A stretch of 64,000 nucleotides of DNA from Flavobacterium sp. (GTDB lineage Bacteria > Bacteroidota > Bacteroidia > Flavobacteriales > Flavobacteriaceae): assembly GCA_027484725.1 (NCBI GenBank), contig JAIXSK010000028.1:124001-188000 (forward strand), in the 5' to 3' direction. This document shows positions 28,247 to 38,461 of the stretch, in pieces; within the stretch, counting starts at the first letter, position 1; every line of letters starts with the position of its first letter. The position numbers and the translations under genes are program-made. The notes beneath the pieces were generated by a model, which searched no databases, was not told the origin of the DNA, and saw only the letters and a list, made by a program, of their open reading frames with translations.

Positions 28247-29559
28247 GAGTACAAAGTTATTTTGAGTATTTTTTGGGTTGAACTGCTAATTTTAAAACGT
28301 TCATCTGCACGGTGGTTAACTATCCAAACCACAGCATCGCCCGAACAAAGCAACCAAGTATTTTGTTTTTCAAGCAACGAAAAGCGCTCGTCTTTAAAAT
28401 ATTTGCTCACTTTTTTGGATTGGCCGTTCATGCCCAGCGGATAAAAAACATCCCCGTTTTGCCATGGGCGCAAACACAGTGGAGCTTGTAATTTATCAGC
28501 GTCGACAAAGATAACCGAATTGCCCAAAGCTTGCATGTCGGCTACTTGACTAATCGAAATTTTTAAGGGAAAATTAACGCCATCGGTCAAAGAAACCTCA
28601 TACGTTTCATCGGTTGAAGTCTCTAATAACGGATACAAAATCAGTTGCTGGCGATCTTTGAGCAACCCGTAATTTTTAGAAAAAACTTGCTTGCCCGATT
28701 GCGCCGAGCACAAATCATAAACATCTTGCCAAGCCGTAAATCCGTAGGGTTGCAACCAATGGTATAAATAGGCTGGGTAGTTATTTCGTTTGAGCAATTT
28801 TGACAAATCAATACTGAATTTATTTTCATCAGCAGATACAACTTCTGCGTAAAATTGTTCGACAGCATCTTCGGCCAAAGAACGCGTTTGTTGGACATGC
28901 ATCAAGGTATTTTGAAAGGATGACAGAAAATCATCCGATGTTTTTTTCAACTCAGGCACCAAATGATGTCTGATTTGATTGCGCAAGTATTTGTCTGAGG
29001 CATTGCTGCTGTCTTCACGCCACAAAAGTTGCTCATCTTGCGCATATTTTAAAAGGGTATTTCGATCAAATAGCAACAGCGGACGAATAATCTTTCCGTT
29101 TTGCTCAGGAATACCGCAAAGCCCATCGATTCCGGTGCCGCGGCTCAGATTAATCAGAAAAGTTTCAAGCACGTCATCGGCCTGATGCGCCGTCAAAAGA
29201 TAATCGTAATTTTCTTGCGCCAACAACGCGTCAAACCAAGTATAACGCAACTTACGCGCAGCCATTTGAATTGAAATTCCTTGGTTTTGCGCATACACTT
29301 CAGTGTCAAATTTTCTGGAATAAAAAGGCAATTGATGTTCTAGCGCGTAATTTTGAACGAACATTTCATCGGCATCGCTTTCGTCGGCACGCAGACCAAA
29401 ATTCACATGAGCAACTGCTATTGAATAGGGTAATTTCTGAAACAAATCAAGCAAAACCATACTGTCGATTCCGCCGCTGACGGCTAGTAAAAGTCTTTTT
29501 CCGTTTAAGAAACTGAAGTTTTCTTGCAGCTGTTTTTGGAATCGTTCAAACATGCTCAA
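28243..29559 (-). CDS. tilS: tRNA(Ile)-lysidine synthase TilS
   Basis: PP-loop 'LLAVSGGIDSMVLLDLF', 'LLTAHQADDVLETFLINLSRGTG'. Confidence 0.95.
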   Translation of the reverse strand: MSMFERFQKQLQENFSFLNGKRLLLAVSGGIDSMVLLDLFQKLPYSIAVAHVNFGLRADESDADEMFVQNYALEHQLPFYSRKFDTEVYAQNQGISIQMAARKLRYTWFDALLAQENYDYLLTAHQADDVLETFLINLSRGTGIDGLCGIPEQNGKIIRPLLLFDRNTLLKYAQDEQLLWREDSSNASDKYLRNQIRHHLVPELKKTSDDFLSSFQNTLMHVQQTRSLAEDAVEQFYAEVVSADENKFSIDLSKLLKRNNYPAYLYHWLQPYGFTAWQDVYDLCSAQSGKQVFSKNYGLLKDRQQLILYPLLETSTDETYEVSLTDGVNFPLKISISQVADMQALGNSVIFVDADKLQAPLCLRPWQNGDVFYPLGMNGQSKKVSKYFKDERFSLLEKQNTWLLCSGDAVVWIVNHRADERFKISSSTQKILKITLYS

Positions 29560-29577
29560 AGGTATACATTTGAAACA

Positions 29578-30918
29578 TTAAGTCAATACTTCACGCATGG
29601 CTTTGGCTTTGACCAAACATTCTTCGTATTCATTTTCCGGCACCGACAAAGCCGTAATGGCGCTGCCTACTGAAAATGAAACGTATTGATTTTGCTCATT
29701 ATACAAAATACTGCGAATCACTACGTTGAAGTCAAAATCACCTGCTGGCGTAAAATAACCCACGGCGCCGCTGTATAATCCGCGTTTGGTTTCTTCGAGT
29801 TGTTCGATGATTTGCAGAGCTGAAATTTTAGGCGCTCCGGTCATACTACCCATCGGAAAAGTAGTTTGCAAAGCAGCAACAGCTTTACAGTCGGGCGACA
29901 TTTCAGAGGTGATGGTTGAAATCATCTGATGCACTTGTTCAAACGAATATATCGCGCATAATTCTTCTACTTGCACCGAGCCTTTAGCCGCGGTTCGCGA
30001 TAAATCATTGCGCACCAAATCAACAATCATGATGTTTTCTGAGCGCTCTTTCGGGTCAACCGATAATTGTTCTTTGGCTTGCTCATCTAGCGCTGTATCG
30101 GCAAAACGGCGCGCCGTTCCTTTGATGGGCTGTGAAATGAGTTTGTTGGCTACTTTTTTGAGATACCGCTCGGGCGAGGCCGACATCAAATAATGTTTGT
30201 AATTTCTGAGTAAAACGGCAAACGGCGGATGCGAAATGGCGTTAAGTTTTTGGAATTGTTGCCACGGATCAATAGAGGCATTTTCTGCATAAAATTCCAT
30301 GCAAAAATTGGCCTCATAAACATCGCCGGCTTGAATGTGTTTTTGCAAAGATTGCACTTTCTCAAGATAGGCTTCGGGCGAAATACGCGCCTGAATATTT
30401 AAAGAAATTTGTGCTTCTTGACCGGAAATAGGCTGTTTTTGAATCGATGCCCAATCTTCATCAAGTTCATCGTCACACAAAGGCAAATAAGCAACTTCCA
30501 GCTGATTTCCGCGCAACAAAAACAGTTTTTTGGGTTGAAAGAAAAACAACTCCGGAAACTGCAAACCATCAAAATTCTGCGATTTTAAATCTTCAACATC
30601 GTTTTTTAAATCATACGACAAATAGCCAAAAAGCCAATCTTGTGTGGTTTGTTGGTATTGATTGAGCTGTTCAAAAGCATTGTAATGATCGGTTTGGATA
30701 GAAGTCAACGCATCGACGGCCAAAACAAAATCAAAATCGCTGTAAGCCGCTTGATGCGCATTGCTATCGAGCAAAACCACTTCGCGAAAACTACGCGACC
30801 ATTCAAGCAACTGTTGCTTTAGTTTTTCAGGATTTGCAATGGAATGATGTACCGATGTTCTCAAGATAGTTTTTTTATCGCGGCTAAAATTACAACAAAG
30901 CGGGCAAATTTTTGGCAC
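29578..30918 (-). CDS. pabB: Anthranilate synthase component I family / aminodeoxychorismate synthase component I
   Basis: 'PIKGTARR', 'ENIMIVDLVRNDLSR', 'FPMGSMTGAPKI'. Confidence 0.92.
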   Translation of the reverse strand: MPKICPLCCNFSRDKKTILRTSVHHSIANPEKLKQQLLEWSRSFREVVLLDSNAHQAAYSDFDFVLAVDALTSIQTDHYNAFEQLNQYQQTTQDWLFGYLSYDLKNDVEDLKSQNFDGLQFPELFFFQPKKLFLLRGNQLEVAYLPLCDDELDEDWASIQKQPISGQEAQISLNIQARISPEAYLEKVQSLQKHIQAGDVYEANFCMEFYAENASIDPWQQFQKLNAISHPPFAVLLRNYKHYLMSASPERYLKKVANKLISQPIKGTARRFADTALDEQAKEQLSVDPKERSENIMIVDLVRNDLSRTAAKGSVQVEELCAIYSFEQVHQMISTITSEMSPDCKAVAALQTTFPMGSMTGAPKISALQIIEQLEETKRGLYSGAVGYFTPAGDFDFNVVIRSILYNEQNQYVSFSVGSAITALSVPENEYEECLVKAKAMREVLT

Positions 30919-31039
30919 ACTTTTTATTGCGCAGCCGGCAACTGACTTTTAAAAAAATGATTGGCCTATGCAGTGAATAATACGCAAAGCGAAACCCGCA
31001 GATTTTAATACTTATTTATTCACTTAACCAATTATTTTT

Positions 31040-31960
31040 ATGAAAACACCTCGTTTTTGGGTACTCACTACCCTATTGCTCACCGCACTTTTTTTTGCTT
31101 GCAAACAAGGCGAAATTCCGGCAGAAGAAGCTGCTGCACCCGGTGAATTATCAGCCATACAGACCGATTCAATCAGTCAAAACACGCTCAAACCACTGAA
31201 TCAAAGGCCACTGGTGCGCACAGCTGACTTAAAAGGAAAAGTCAAAAATGTGGCTCAATCCACTGAAATCATTGAAAACGCAACGCGCCGATTGGGCGGT
31301 TATGTGGTTCAATCGCATTTGCACAGCAACATTATAGAGACCGGACAAGTCAAAATAAGTCGCGACAGCACTTTAAAAACCACGCGTTTCAATGTCGAGA
31401 ATACCATTAAAATCAGAGTTCCGAACAAACAACTGGATACTTTGGTTCAGGCGATTTCAAGAGAAGTTTGTTTTTTAGATAGCAGAAACCTTGACCAAAA
31501 CGATGTTTCGTTGGATGTACTCAGAAATCAAAAAACGGTTGCCCGCCAAGAAAAAAAGCAACAAAGACTCACCACCGCCATCGATCAAAAAGGCAAGAAA
31601 CTCAATCAGGTGGTTGCCGCTGAAGATCACTTAGAAACCACACAATCTGAAGTAGATGAGGCACAAATCAATCAATGGTCGCTCAAAGATCAGGTGGCAT
31701 ACAGCACCATCAGCATTCAACTGTATCAAGATGAAACGGTTGCTTCAAATGTGATTGCCACCATCAAACCCATTGATGATTATCATCCGGCCTTTGGGGT
31801 ACAATTATTAGAAAGCGTGCAAACCGGTTGGTTCATACTTGAAGGTATTTTGGCTTTTATCGTGCAACTTTGGAGTTTGATGGTACTCGGAATTTTGGGC
31901 GTTTGGTTGTTTCAGAAGTTCAGAATTAAAAATGATAAAAAGCTTCACCCTAGTTCTTAA
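31040..31960 (+). CDS. DUF4349 domain-containing lipoprotein
   Basis: Lipobox ALFFAC; 'TADLKGKVKNVAQSTEIIENATRRLGGYVVQS' DUF4349-like; C-terminal TM. Confidence 0.8.
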   Translation: MKTPRFWVLTTLLLTALFFACKQGEIPAEEAAAPGELSAIQTDSISQNTLKPLNQRPLVRTADLKGKVKNVAQSTEIIENATRRLGGYVVQSHLHSNIIETGQVKISRDSTLKTTRFNVENTIKIRVPNKQLDTLVQAISREVCFLDSRNLDQNDVSLDVLRNQKTVARQEKKQQRLTTAIDQKGKKLNQVVAAEDHLETTQSEVDEAQINQWSLKDQVAYSTISIQLYQDETVASNVIATIKPIDDYHPAFGVQLLESVQTGWFILEGILAFIVQLWSLMVLGILGVWLFQKFRIKNDKKLHPSS

Positions 31961-31966
31961 AAACAA

Positions 31967-31993
31967 AAAGCCGTTCTGTGTGAACGGCTTTTT
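31967..31993 (+). terminator. Rho-independent terminator
   Basis: AAAAAGCCGTTC-TGTGT-GAACGGCTTTTTT. Confidence 0.85.
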
Positions 31994-32014
31994 TATGGTA
32001 GAAAAAATTGTTTT

Positions 32015-33418
32015 TTATGTGTGTAATGCACGGTTGTCGGTAGCAGCCAAAGCAGCTTCTTTGATGGCCTCGGCAAAAGTCGGATGCGCGTGGCTCATGC
32101 GTGAAATATCTTCGGCAGAAGCACGGAATTCCATGGCGGTAACCGCCTCGGCGATTAAATCAGCTGCGCGGGCGCCAATCATGTGCACACCCAAAACTTC
32201 GTCGGTTTGAGCATCGGCCAAAATTTTGACAAATCCATCGGTATCACCTCCGGCACGAGCACGACCCAAAGCTTTAAACGGAAAGCTTCCGGCTTTATAA
32301 GCAACGCCGGCTTCTTTGAGTTGTTCTTCGGTTTTGCCCACCGCAGCCACTTCCGGCCAGGTATACACCACGCCCGGAATTAAATTGTAGTCAATGTGTG
32401 GTTTTTGTCCGGCTAAATATTCGGCTACCATCACGCCTTCTTCTTCGGCTTTGTGCGCCAACATCGCTCCGCGTACCACATCGCCAATCGCGTATATGTT
32501 TGAAGCGGTTGTTTGCAAATGATCGTTTACTTGAATTTGTCCGCGATCCGTTATTTGAACACCCGCTTTTTCGGCTTGAAGCCCATCGGTATAAGGGCGA
32601 CGACCCACGGCTACCAAACAATAATCACCTTCTAAAACCAATTCGGCACCTTTGGCATCATCGGCTTTTACCGTAACGGCTTTTCCTTTGCGACTCACTT
32701 CTTTTACCTTGTGCGAAGTATAGAATTTCATGCCTTGCTTTTTGAGTACTTTGGTGAGTTCTTTGGAGAGCGCTGCATCCATACCCGGAATAATGCGGTC
32801 TAAATATTCAACCACCGAAACCTGAGCGCCCAAACGCAAATACACTTGTCCGAGCTCGATTCCGATCACACCGCCGCCAATAATGATCAGATGTTTAGGA
32901 ATTTCAGTAAGTTTCAAAGCTTCGGTGGATGTAATGATGCGCTCTTTGTCAATTTTAATAAACGGCAAACTCGACGGTTTTGAACCGGTAGCAATAATGC
33001 TGTATTTAGCTTCAATGGTTTGCACACTGCCATCGGCTGCCGTAATGTTGATATGCGTAGCATCAGCAAACGAACCCAAACCATTAAAAACGGTGATTTT
33101 GTTTTTTTCCATGAGGTAGTTGATGCCACCAACGGTTTGATCTACGACTGATTGTTTGCGGGCAATCATCTGGGCCAAATTGACTTTGACTTTACCGCTG
33201 ATTTCGATTCCGTTTTCGGCCATATGCGCCAACTCGGCATAATGATGTGATGATGACAACAAAGCTTTTGAAGGAATACAACCCACGTTGAGGCAAGTTC
33301 CGCCTAAAGAATTGTATTTTTCGATGATCGCAGTTTTGAATCCCAACTGGGCAGCACGAATAGCCGCTACATATCCACCCGGACCAGAACCTATTATAGC
33401 AACGTCAAATGAACTCAT
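32015..33418 (-). CDS. lpdA: Dihydrolipoyl dehydrogenase
   Basis: 'GSGPGGYVAAIRAAQLG', 'GGTCLNVGCIPSKALL', 'HAHPTFAEAIKEAAL'. Confidence 0.96.
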   Translation of the reverse strand: MSSFDVAIIGSGPGGYVAAIRAAQLGFKTAIIEKYNSLGGTCLNVGCIPSKALLSSSHHYAELAHMAENGIEISGKVKVNLAQMIARKQSVVDQTVGGINYLMEKNKITVFNGLGSFADATHINITAADGSVQTIEAKYSIIATGSKPSSLPFIKIDKERIITSTEALKLTEIPKHLIIIGGGVIGIELGQVYLRLGAQVSVVEYLDRIIPGMDAALSKELTKVLKKQGMKFYTSHKVKEVSRKGKAVTVKADDAKGAELVLEGDYCLVAVGRRPYTDGLQAEKAGVQITDRGQIQVNDHLQTTASNIYAIGDVVRGAMLAHKAEEEGVMVAEYLAGQKPHIDYNLIPGVVYTWPEVAAVGKTEEQLKEAGVAYKAGSFPFKALGRARAGGDTDGFVKILADAQTDEVLGVHMIGARAADLIAEAVTAMEFRASAEDISRMSHAHPTFAEAIKEAALAATDNRALHT

Positions 33419-33562
33419 AGAATATGATATTTTAAAGAGGTTTTTTAAAAATTTGTGTCAAAATTAGGGCTTTTTTTTGAACCTTGAGGCCAAAAGATGG
33501 CTAATTTAATAGGGCTGAAAATGAGCGATAAAAACCTGTAAGTTGATGATAAATAATTACAT

Positions 33563-35521
33563 TTGATAAAAATTGCAGCTATGAAAAAGTTATTTTACCT
33601 AGGAGTGCTCCTCATTTCTATGAGTTTGAACGCACAGTTTTTTGAAGGATTTGAAAATAGTGTTTTTCCACCAAGTGGTTGGTTAGCAACTAATGCTGGG
33701 ACTTCAGATGGTCAATTTTGGAAAAAAAATACTCTACCTTGGCCTGCTTATGAGGGAACCAATTGCGCTTTTGTAGACAGAAGTAATATTGGCCAAGGAA
33801 ACACCTCAGAGAATTGGTTGATCACACCAGCCATTACAATAGGCGCCAGCAAGGCATTGTCTTTTTATTGTCGTCAAACAATTATGGGTGACCATGGCAC
33901 TTTATATCAAGTAAGGATATCAACTACTTCACAATCAGATTTAAATAGCTACACTACCATTGCCAGTTGGCCTGAAAGTGCTATGATTCCGACGCTTGAT
34001 TATATTCGCATTGGATTCTCTTTGGCAGCATATGAAGGGCAAACGGTACACATAGCTTTTGTAAAGGTTTTTACACAACCCGGAGCAACTACCGCAGGTG
34101 ATCGTTGGTTGCTTGATAATGTAGCGGTGGGAGACATTCAGCCCAACGACACGGGGCTCAGTCCTGTTATGGTGGGTCAAATACAAGGGCATATTCAATA
34201 TGCAACACAGCCCGATTGCAGCGATGGAGTTCCGTTTAATAGTTCCATGGTTAATATTTCGGGCGATTTGAACTCAAGTGTATTCACAAATGATCTCGGA
34301 AACTACTATTACCGTTATTATGGTTTAACCGACAATGTGATTGTTACACCTAATTTGATGGCTCCTAACTATTTTAATGTTACGCCTCCTTCATACACTT
34401 TTAATTTTACAGAACAATTAACCAATGTAAATGCTGATTTTTGTATTGCTCCAAACGGAGTTCATCCCGATTTGGATATCGCCTTAACACCTGTAAATGG
34501 AACAAGTCCTGGATTTGATTCTAAATATAAAATTACTTATCAAAACAAAGGGACCACGGTACAATCGGGCCAAATTAATCTAGCCTTTCAAGACGGAGTA
34601 TTAGATTTTGTCAGTGCATCACCTCTACCCGACAACATACAAACCAACAATCTTGTGTGGAATTTTACCAATTTAGCACCGTTTGAAAGTCGATCAATCG
34701 ATTTTTTATTAAACTTAAATACCCCGCAAGAAAACCCACCGTTAAACCTAGGAGATGTCCTGCAATACACTGCTCAAATCAGTACAACCCAAGCTGATGA
34801 AACTCCTTCTGACAACATGGCTTATCTCAACCAAACCGTTACCAACTCACTTGATCCGAATGACAAGCAAGTATCCATTTCTGATTATGGAATTATAGCT
34901 GATGATTGGCGCGATTTGCTCTATACAATTCACTTTCAAAACCTAGGAACGGCCGCTGCTGAAAAGGTAGTCATTACAGATTTCTTAAATTCCAGACTTA
35001 ATGCCAACACTTTTCAACTGGTTGCTTCGAGCCACAATGTTGAAACTAAATACGACAGCAGCAATCGAAAATTAAAGTTCACTTTTGACAACATCAACTT
35101 ACCGCCTATGGCTTCAGATGAAGCAGCCAGTCAGGGTTATGTGTCTTTTAAAATAAAACCAAACGCCGATGTCGTCGAAGGCGAAACCATTAAAAATTCA
35201 GCCTCGATTTATTTTGATTTCAACGATCCGATTATTACCAACACCACTTCAACCTTTTTTTATTCGGTATTAGCTACGAATCATTCTGATAAAGAAACAA
35301 TAGCTTTATACCCGAATCCGGTTGATGATGTGTTGCACATTCAAGCCAATCCTGAAATCAGCGTATATGAGTTACAAGTATATAATTTAATGGGACAATT
35401 GGTTCAGAATGCTCATCTATTAGATAACTCAATCAATGTATCCAAACTAAAACCGGGTATTTATTTGGTTGAATTAAGTTCAAATTTGGGCCAGCAAACC
35501 TTCAAGATTATCAAGCAATAA
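33563..35521 (+). CDS. Choice-of-anchor J / T9SS type A sorting domain-containing protein
   Basis: Signal peptide; 'FFEGFENSVFPPSGW'; C-terminal 'LYPNPVDDVLHIQ...GIYLVELSS'. Confidence 0.88.
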   Translation: MIKIAAMKKLFYLGVLLISMSLNAQFFEGFENSVFPPSGWLATNAGTSDGQFWKKNTLPWPAYEGTNCAFVDRSNIGQGNTSENWLITPAITIGASKALSFYCRQTIMGDHGTLYQVRISTTSQSDLNSYTTIASWPESAMIPTLDYIRIGFSLAAYEGQTVHIAFVKVFTQPGATTAGDRWLLDNVAVGDIQPNDTGLSPVMVGQIQGHIQYATQPDCSDGVPFNSSMVNISGDLNSSVFTNDLGNYYYRYYGLTDNVIVTPNLMAPNYFNVTPPSYTFNFTEQLTNVNADFCIAPNGVHPDLDIALTPVNGTSPGFDSKYKITYQNKGTTVQSGQINLAFQDGVLDFVSASPLPDNIQTNNLVWNFTNLAPFESRSIDFLLNLNTPQENPPLNLGDVLQYTAQISTTQADETPSDNMAYLNQTVTNSLDPNDKQVSISDYGIIADDWRDLLYTIHFQNLGTAAAEKVVITDFLNSRLNANTFQLVASSHNVETKYDSSNRKLKFTFDNINLPPMASDEAASQGYVSFKIKPNADVVEGETIKNSASIYFDFNDPIITNTTSTFFYSVLATNHSDKETIALYPNPVDDVLHIQANPEISVYELQVYNLMGQLVQNAHLLDNSINVSKLKPGIYLVELSSNLGQQTFKIIKQ

Positions 35522-35544
35522 CACCTAAATTCATAAAAACAAAA

Positions 35545-35575
35545 AAAACCGCCTCCCCACAGAAGCGGTTTTTTA
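35545..35575. terminator. Rho-independent terminator
   Basis: AAAACCGCctccccacagaaGCGGTTTTTT. Confidence 0.8.
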
Positions 35576-35589
35576 CAAAATAGTAAATC

Positions 35590-36360
35590 TTAGTGGTGGT
35601 GCGGGCCATCGTGCATATGTGTTCCTCCATGCATGTGTTGATGCAATTGGGTAGCCAAAGCGTTGTTGCCATCGGTATCATCCGGGCCAATTTCAATCAC
35701 GCCATCACCATCGCCGTCAACTGCTGTAGATAAATCAACATGGCTCATGATTTCGTTCAAATCAAAATTAAACACCAAATCATAAGTTCCGTTGGTAATC
35801 ACTAAGTTTTGATTCGGATCATCGTAATCCAGCTCAAATTTCTCGTTTAAGTTATGCCAAAAAACAAACGGAGTTCCGTCAATAGTTCCGCGCACTTCAA
35901 GTGTTTTGTTGTAGATGGGTGAAGCGCTGTCTGTACTTGGGCTCATTTTAAATTCAACTTCTTCATAGGTTCCGTTCGGAATACTCACCGAAGTAACCTG
36001 AGCCGTGGTGTTGAGCAAATCTAAAACCCACGGACCTTGCAATTCGTTGGTATCATCGCTGTTGAAAAATCCGTGATCATCATCGCCATCCATATGACCG
36101 TTGTCGTGACCATTGTGTTCGTGACCTTGTCCGTGCTCATCTTGAGCATTGAATTCAATTTCGCGAATGTTCACCACAAAACTGGTGATGTCAATTGCGG
36201 CTGCAGCGGCATTACGCCCGGCTGAATTGGTGTAGGTGGCACTCGCTTTAATTTGAAGCGTGGCATTGTTTGTAGATGAAATGCTACTGCTGTCAGAAGA
36301 GCAGGAAGTCATTAAAAAAAACGACCCTAAAACCGGCATTAAAGTTTTGAAGTTTTTCAT
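35590..36360 (-). CDS. Histidine-rich lipoprotein, possible metal-binding
   Basis: Lipobox FFLMTSC; 'DEHGQGHEHNGHDNGHMDGDDDHG', C-terminal 'HQHMHGGTHMHDGPHHH'. Confidence 0.75.
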   Translation of the reverse strand: MKNFKTLMPVLGSFFLMTSCSSDSSSISSTNNATLQIKASATYTNSAGRNAAAAAIDITSFVVNIREIEFNAQDEHGQGHEHNGHDNGHMDGDDDHGFFNSDDTNELQGPWVLDLLNTTAQVTSVSIPNGTYEEVEFKMSPSTDSASPIYNKTLEVRGTIDGTPFVFWHNLNEKFELDYDDPNQNLVITNGTYDLVFNFDLNEIMSHVDLSTAVDGDGDGVIEIGPDDTDGNNALATQLHQHMHGGTHMHDGPHHH

Positions 36361-36516
36361 TGTGATTTGAGTTTTAAATTAATATTGGTTGGTTTCTTTC
36401 AAAACAAACATCTGTAAACAAACCCTAAGTCTGAGGCTTGTTAAAATCTGTTTACAGTTATCTAAAGGATAAAAATCAAACGCATTATATTGCCAAACTT
36501 TATCTACTTTTGCGGC

Positions 36517-37932
36517 ATGGGAAGAAAAAAAACCGACAAAATTATTTTTGAAAATATCCGTATTACCGATGCCGGAGCCAAAGGCGTTTCGGTAGCCAAA
36601 GCACCCGACGGAAAAGTCATTTTTGTGCCAAATGTAGTACCCGGTGATGTAGCCGATATTCAAACTTTTAAAAAGCGTAAAGCCTATTACGAAGGCAAAG
36701 CCATTCGCATCAAAGAATATTCTGCCGATCGCGTGGAGCCGGTTTGCCAACATTTTGGGGTTTGCGGCGGTTGCAAGTGGCAAAACATGCGTTACGACAA
36801 ACAGTTAGACTACAAACACAACGAAGTGCTGAATCATTTGCAACGCATTGGTAAAGTGGAACTTCCCGAATTTGAACCGATTTTGGGTTCAGCGCAAACT
36901 TTTTTCTACCGCAACAAAATGGAGTTCGGATTCTCGAATGCTCGTTGGCTGACCCAAGCCGAAATTGACAGCGAAGACAACCACGACAACCGCAATGCCG
37001 TTGGTTTTCACATTCCGAAAATGTGGGATAAAATCCTCGATATTACGCATTGTCATTTACAACAAGATCCGTCGAATGACATCCGAAACGCGATTCGCAC
37101 TTATGCCAATCAAAACAACTTAGCCTTTTACGATCCGCGCAACCGGGCCGGATTGCTCAGAACACTCATGATCCGGACGGCATCCACCGGCGAAATCATG
37201 GTGCTGATTCAGTTTTTTGAAGAGCAAAAAGCCCAGCGAGAAGCCTTACTGAATTATCTCATCGAGACTTTCCCACAAATTACTTCACTACAATATGTCA
37301 TCAACGGCAAAGCCAACGATACCATTTATGACCAAGATGTGATTTGTTACCACGGCCGCGATTATATTATTGAAGAAATGGAAGGCTTGCAGTTTAGTGT
37401 GAATGCCAAATCATTTTATCAAACCAATTCGGCGCAAGCTTATGAACTCTACAAAATTACACGAGAATTTGCCGGATTGACAGGCACAGAAACCGTATAT
37501 GATTTATATACCGGAACCGGAACCATTGCGCAATTCGTCTCTAAAAAAGCGCAAAAAGTCATTGGTGTTGAAAGCGTTCCTGAAGCCATTGAAGACGCCA
37601 AAGCCAATGCAAAAAGAAACAACATCACCAATTGCGAATTTTATGTAGGCGATATGAAAGCCGTGTTCAACGATGCTTTTATTGCCCGCCACGGAAAACC
37701 CGACGTGGTTATTACCGACCCGCCGCGCGATGGCATGCACAAAGATGTTATTGAACAATTGCTCAAAATTGCTCCGCAGCGCATTGTTTATGTGAGTTGT
37801 AATTCGGCCACACAAGCACGTGATTTGGCGCTTTTAGACAGTCAATACCGCGTAGCGCGCGTACGCCCGGTAGATATGTTTCCGCAAACGCACCATGTAG
37901 AAAATGTTGTACTTTTACAGCGCAAAAACTGA
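36517..37932 (+). CDS. rlmD: 23S rRNA (uracil(1939)-C(5))-methyltransferase RlmD
   Basis: TRAM-like N-terminus, 'CQHFGVCGGCKWQ' Fe-S Cys, 'DLYTGTGTIAQF', 'TDPPRDGMHKDV', 'YVSCNSATQARDL'. Confidence 0.95.
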   Translation: MGRKKTDKIIFENIRITDAGAKGVSVAKAPDGKVIFVPNVVPGDVADIQTFKKRKAYYEGKAIRIKEYSADRVEPVCQHFGVCGGCKWQNMRYDKQLDYKHNEVLNHLQRIGKVELPEFEPILGSAQTFFYRNKMEFGFSNARWLTQAEIDSEDNHDNRNAVGFHIPKMWDKILDITHCHLQQDPSNDIRNAIRTYANQNNLAFYDPRNRAGLLRTLMIRTASTGEIMVLIQFFEEQKAQREALLNYLIETFPQITSLQYVINGKANDTIYDQDVICYHGRDYIIEEMEGLQFSVNAKSFYQTNSAQAYELYKITREFAGLTGTETVYDLYTGTGTIAQFVSKKAQKVIGVESVPEAIEDAKANAKRNNITNCEFYVGDMKAVFNDAFIARHGKPDVVITDPPRDGMHKDVIEQLLKIAPQRIVYVSCNSATQARDLALLDSQYRVARVRPVDMFPQTHHVENVVLLQRKN

Positions 37933-37945
37933 TTTTGATTTTGCC

Positions 37946-38461
37946 ATGAACATGAAAAAAACAGCGTTGCTCGGTTTGGTTTTATTGGTTTTTAGCTTCG
38001 GATGCGAAAAAGACGACATCTGTAGCGAGACCACACCTACTACTCCGCGTCTGATTATTGATTTTTACGATTTTACCAATCCGACCTTGACCAAAAACGT
38101 CACCAATTTGGCCATCATTGGCGAAGGAATGACCACGCCATACGAAACCTACAATGGTGTAAGCAAGATTCAAGTGCCGCTGGATGTTGCACAAAATCTA
38201 TCCAAATATCAGTTTGTGCTCAATTACGACAACAGTAATCCGGATTTTGTCAATACTGATTTGATGGAATTTGATTACAGTCGTTCACAAGTATACGTTT
38301 CTAGAGCTTGCGGATACAAAACTTTGTTTACTTTAAGCAACACTACGCCATTTATTCATACTGATGCTACCACACCTGATGGTTTGTGGATGCGCAATAT
38401 CACCGTTGTTCAACCAGCCATTTCCAGCGAAAATGAAACACACCTTGAGATTTCTTTTTAG
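37946..38461 (+). CDS. DUF6452 family lipoprotein
   Basis: Lipobox VFSFGC; 'CSETTPTTPRLIIDFYDF'. Confidence 0.75.
   Translation: MNMKKTALLGLVLLVFSFGCEKDDICSETTPTTPRLIIDFYDFTNPTLTKNVTNLAIIGEGMTTPYETYNGVSKIQVPLDVAQNLSKYQFVLNYDNSNPDFVNTDLMEFDYSRSQVYVSRACGYKTLFTLSNTTPFIHTDATTPDGLWMRNITVVQPAISSENETHLEISF

Noticed and set aside
10761-30918. pabA and pabB considered as an operon
   Set aside because: They are about 18 kb apart on opposite strands; no linkage beyond shared pathway.
30930-31030. Possible further degenerate GGGCGTG-type element (gcgaaacccgcag...)
   Set aside because: Only a short partial match to the 4.7-kb element and no convincing closing stem.
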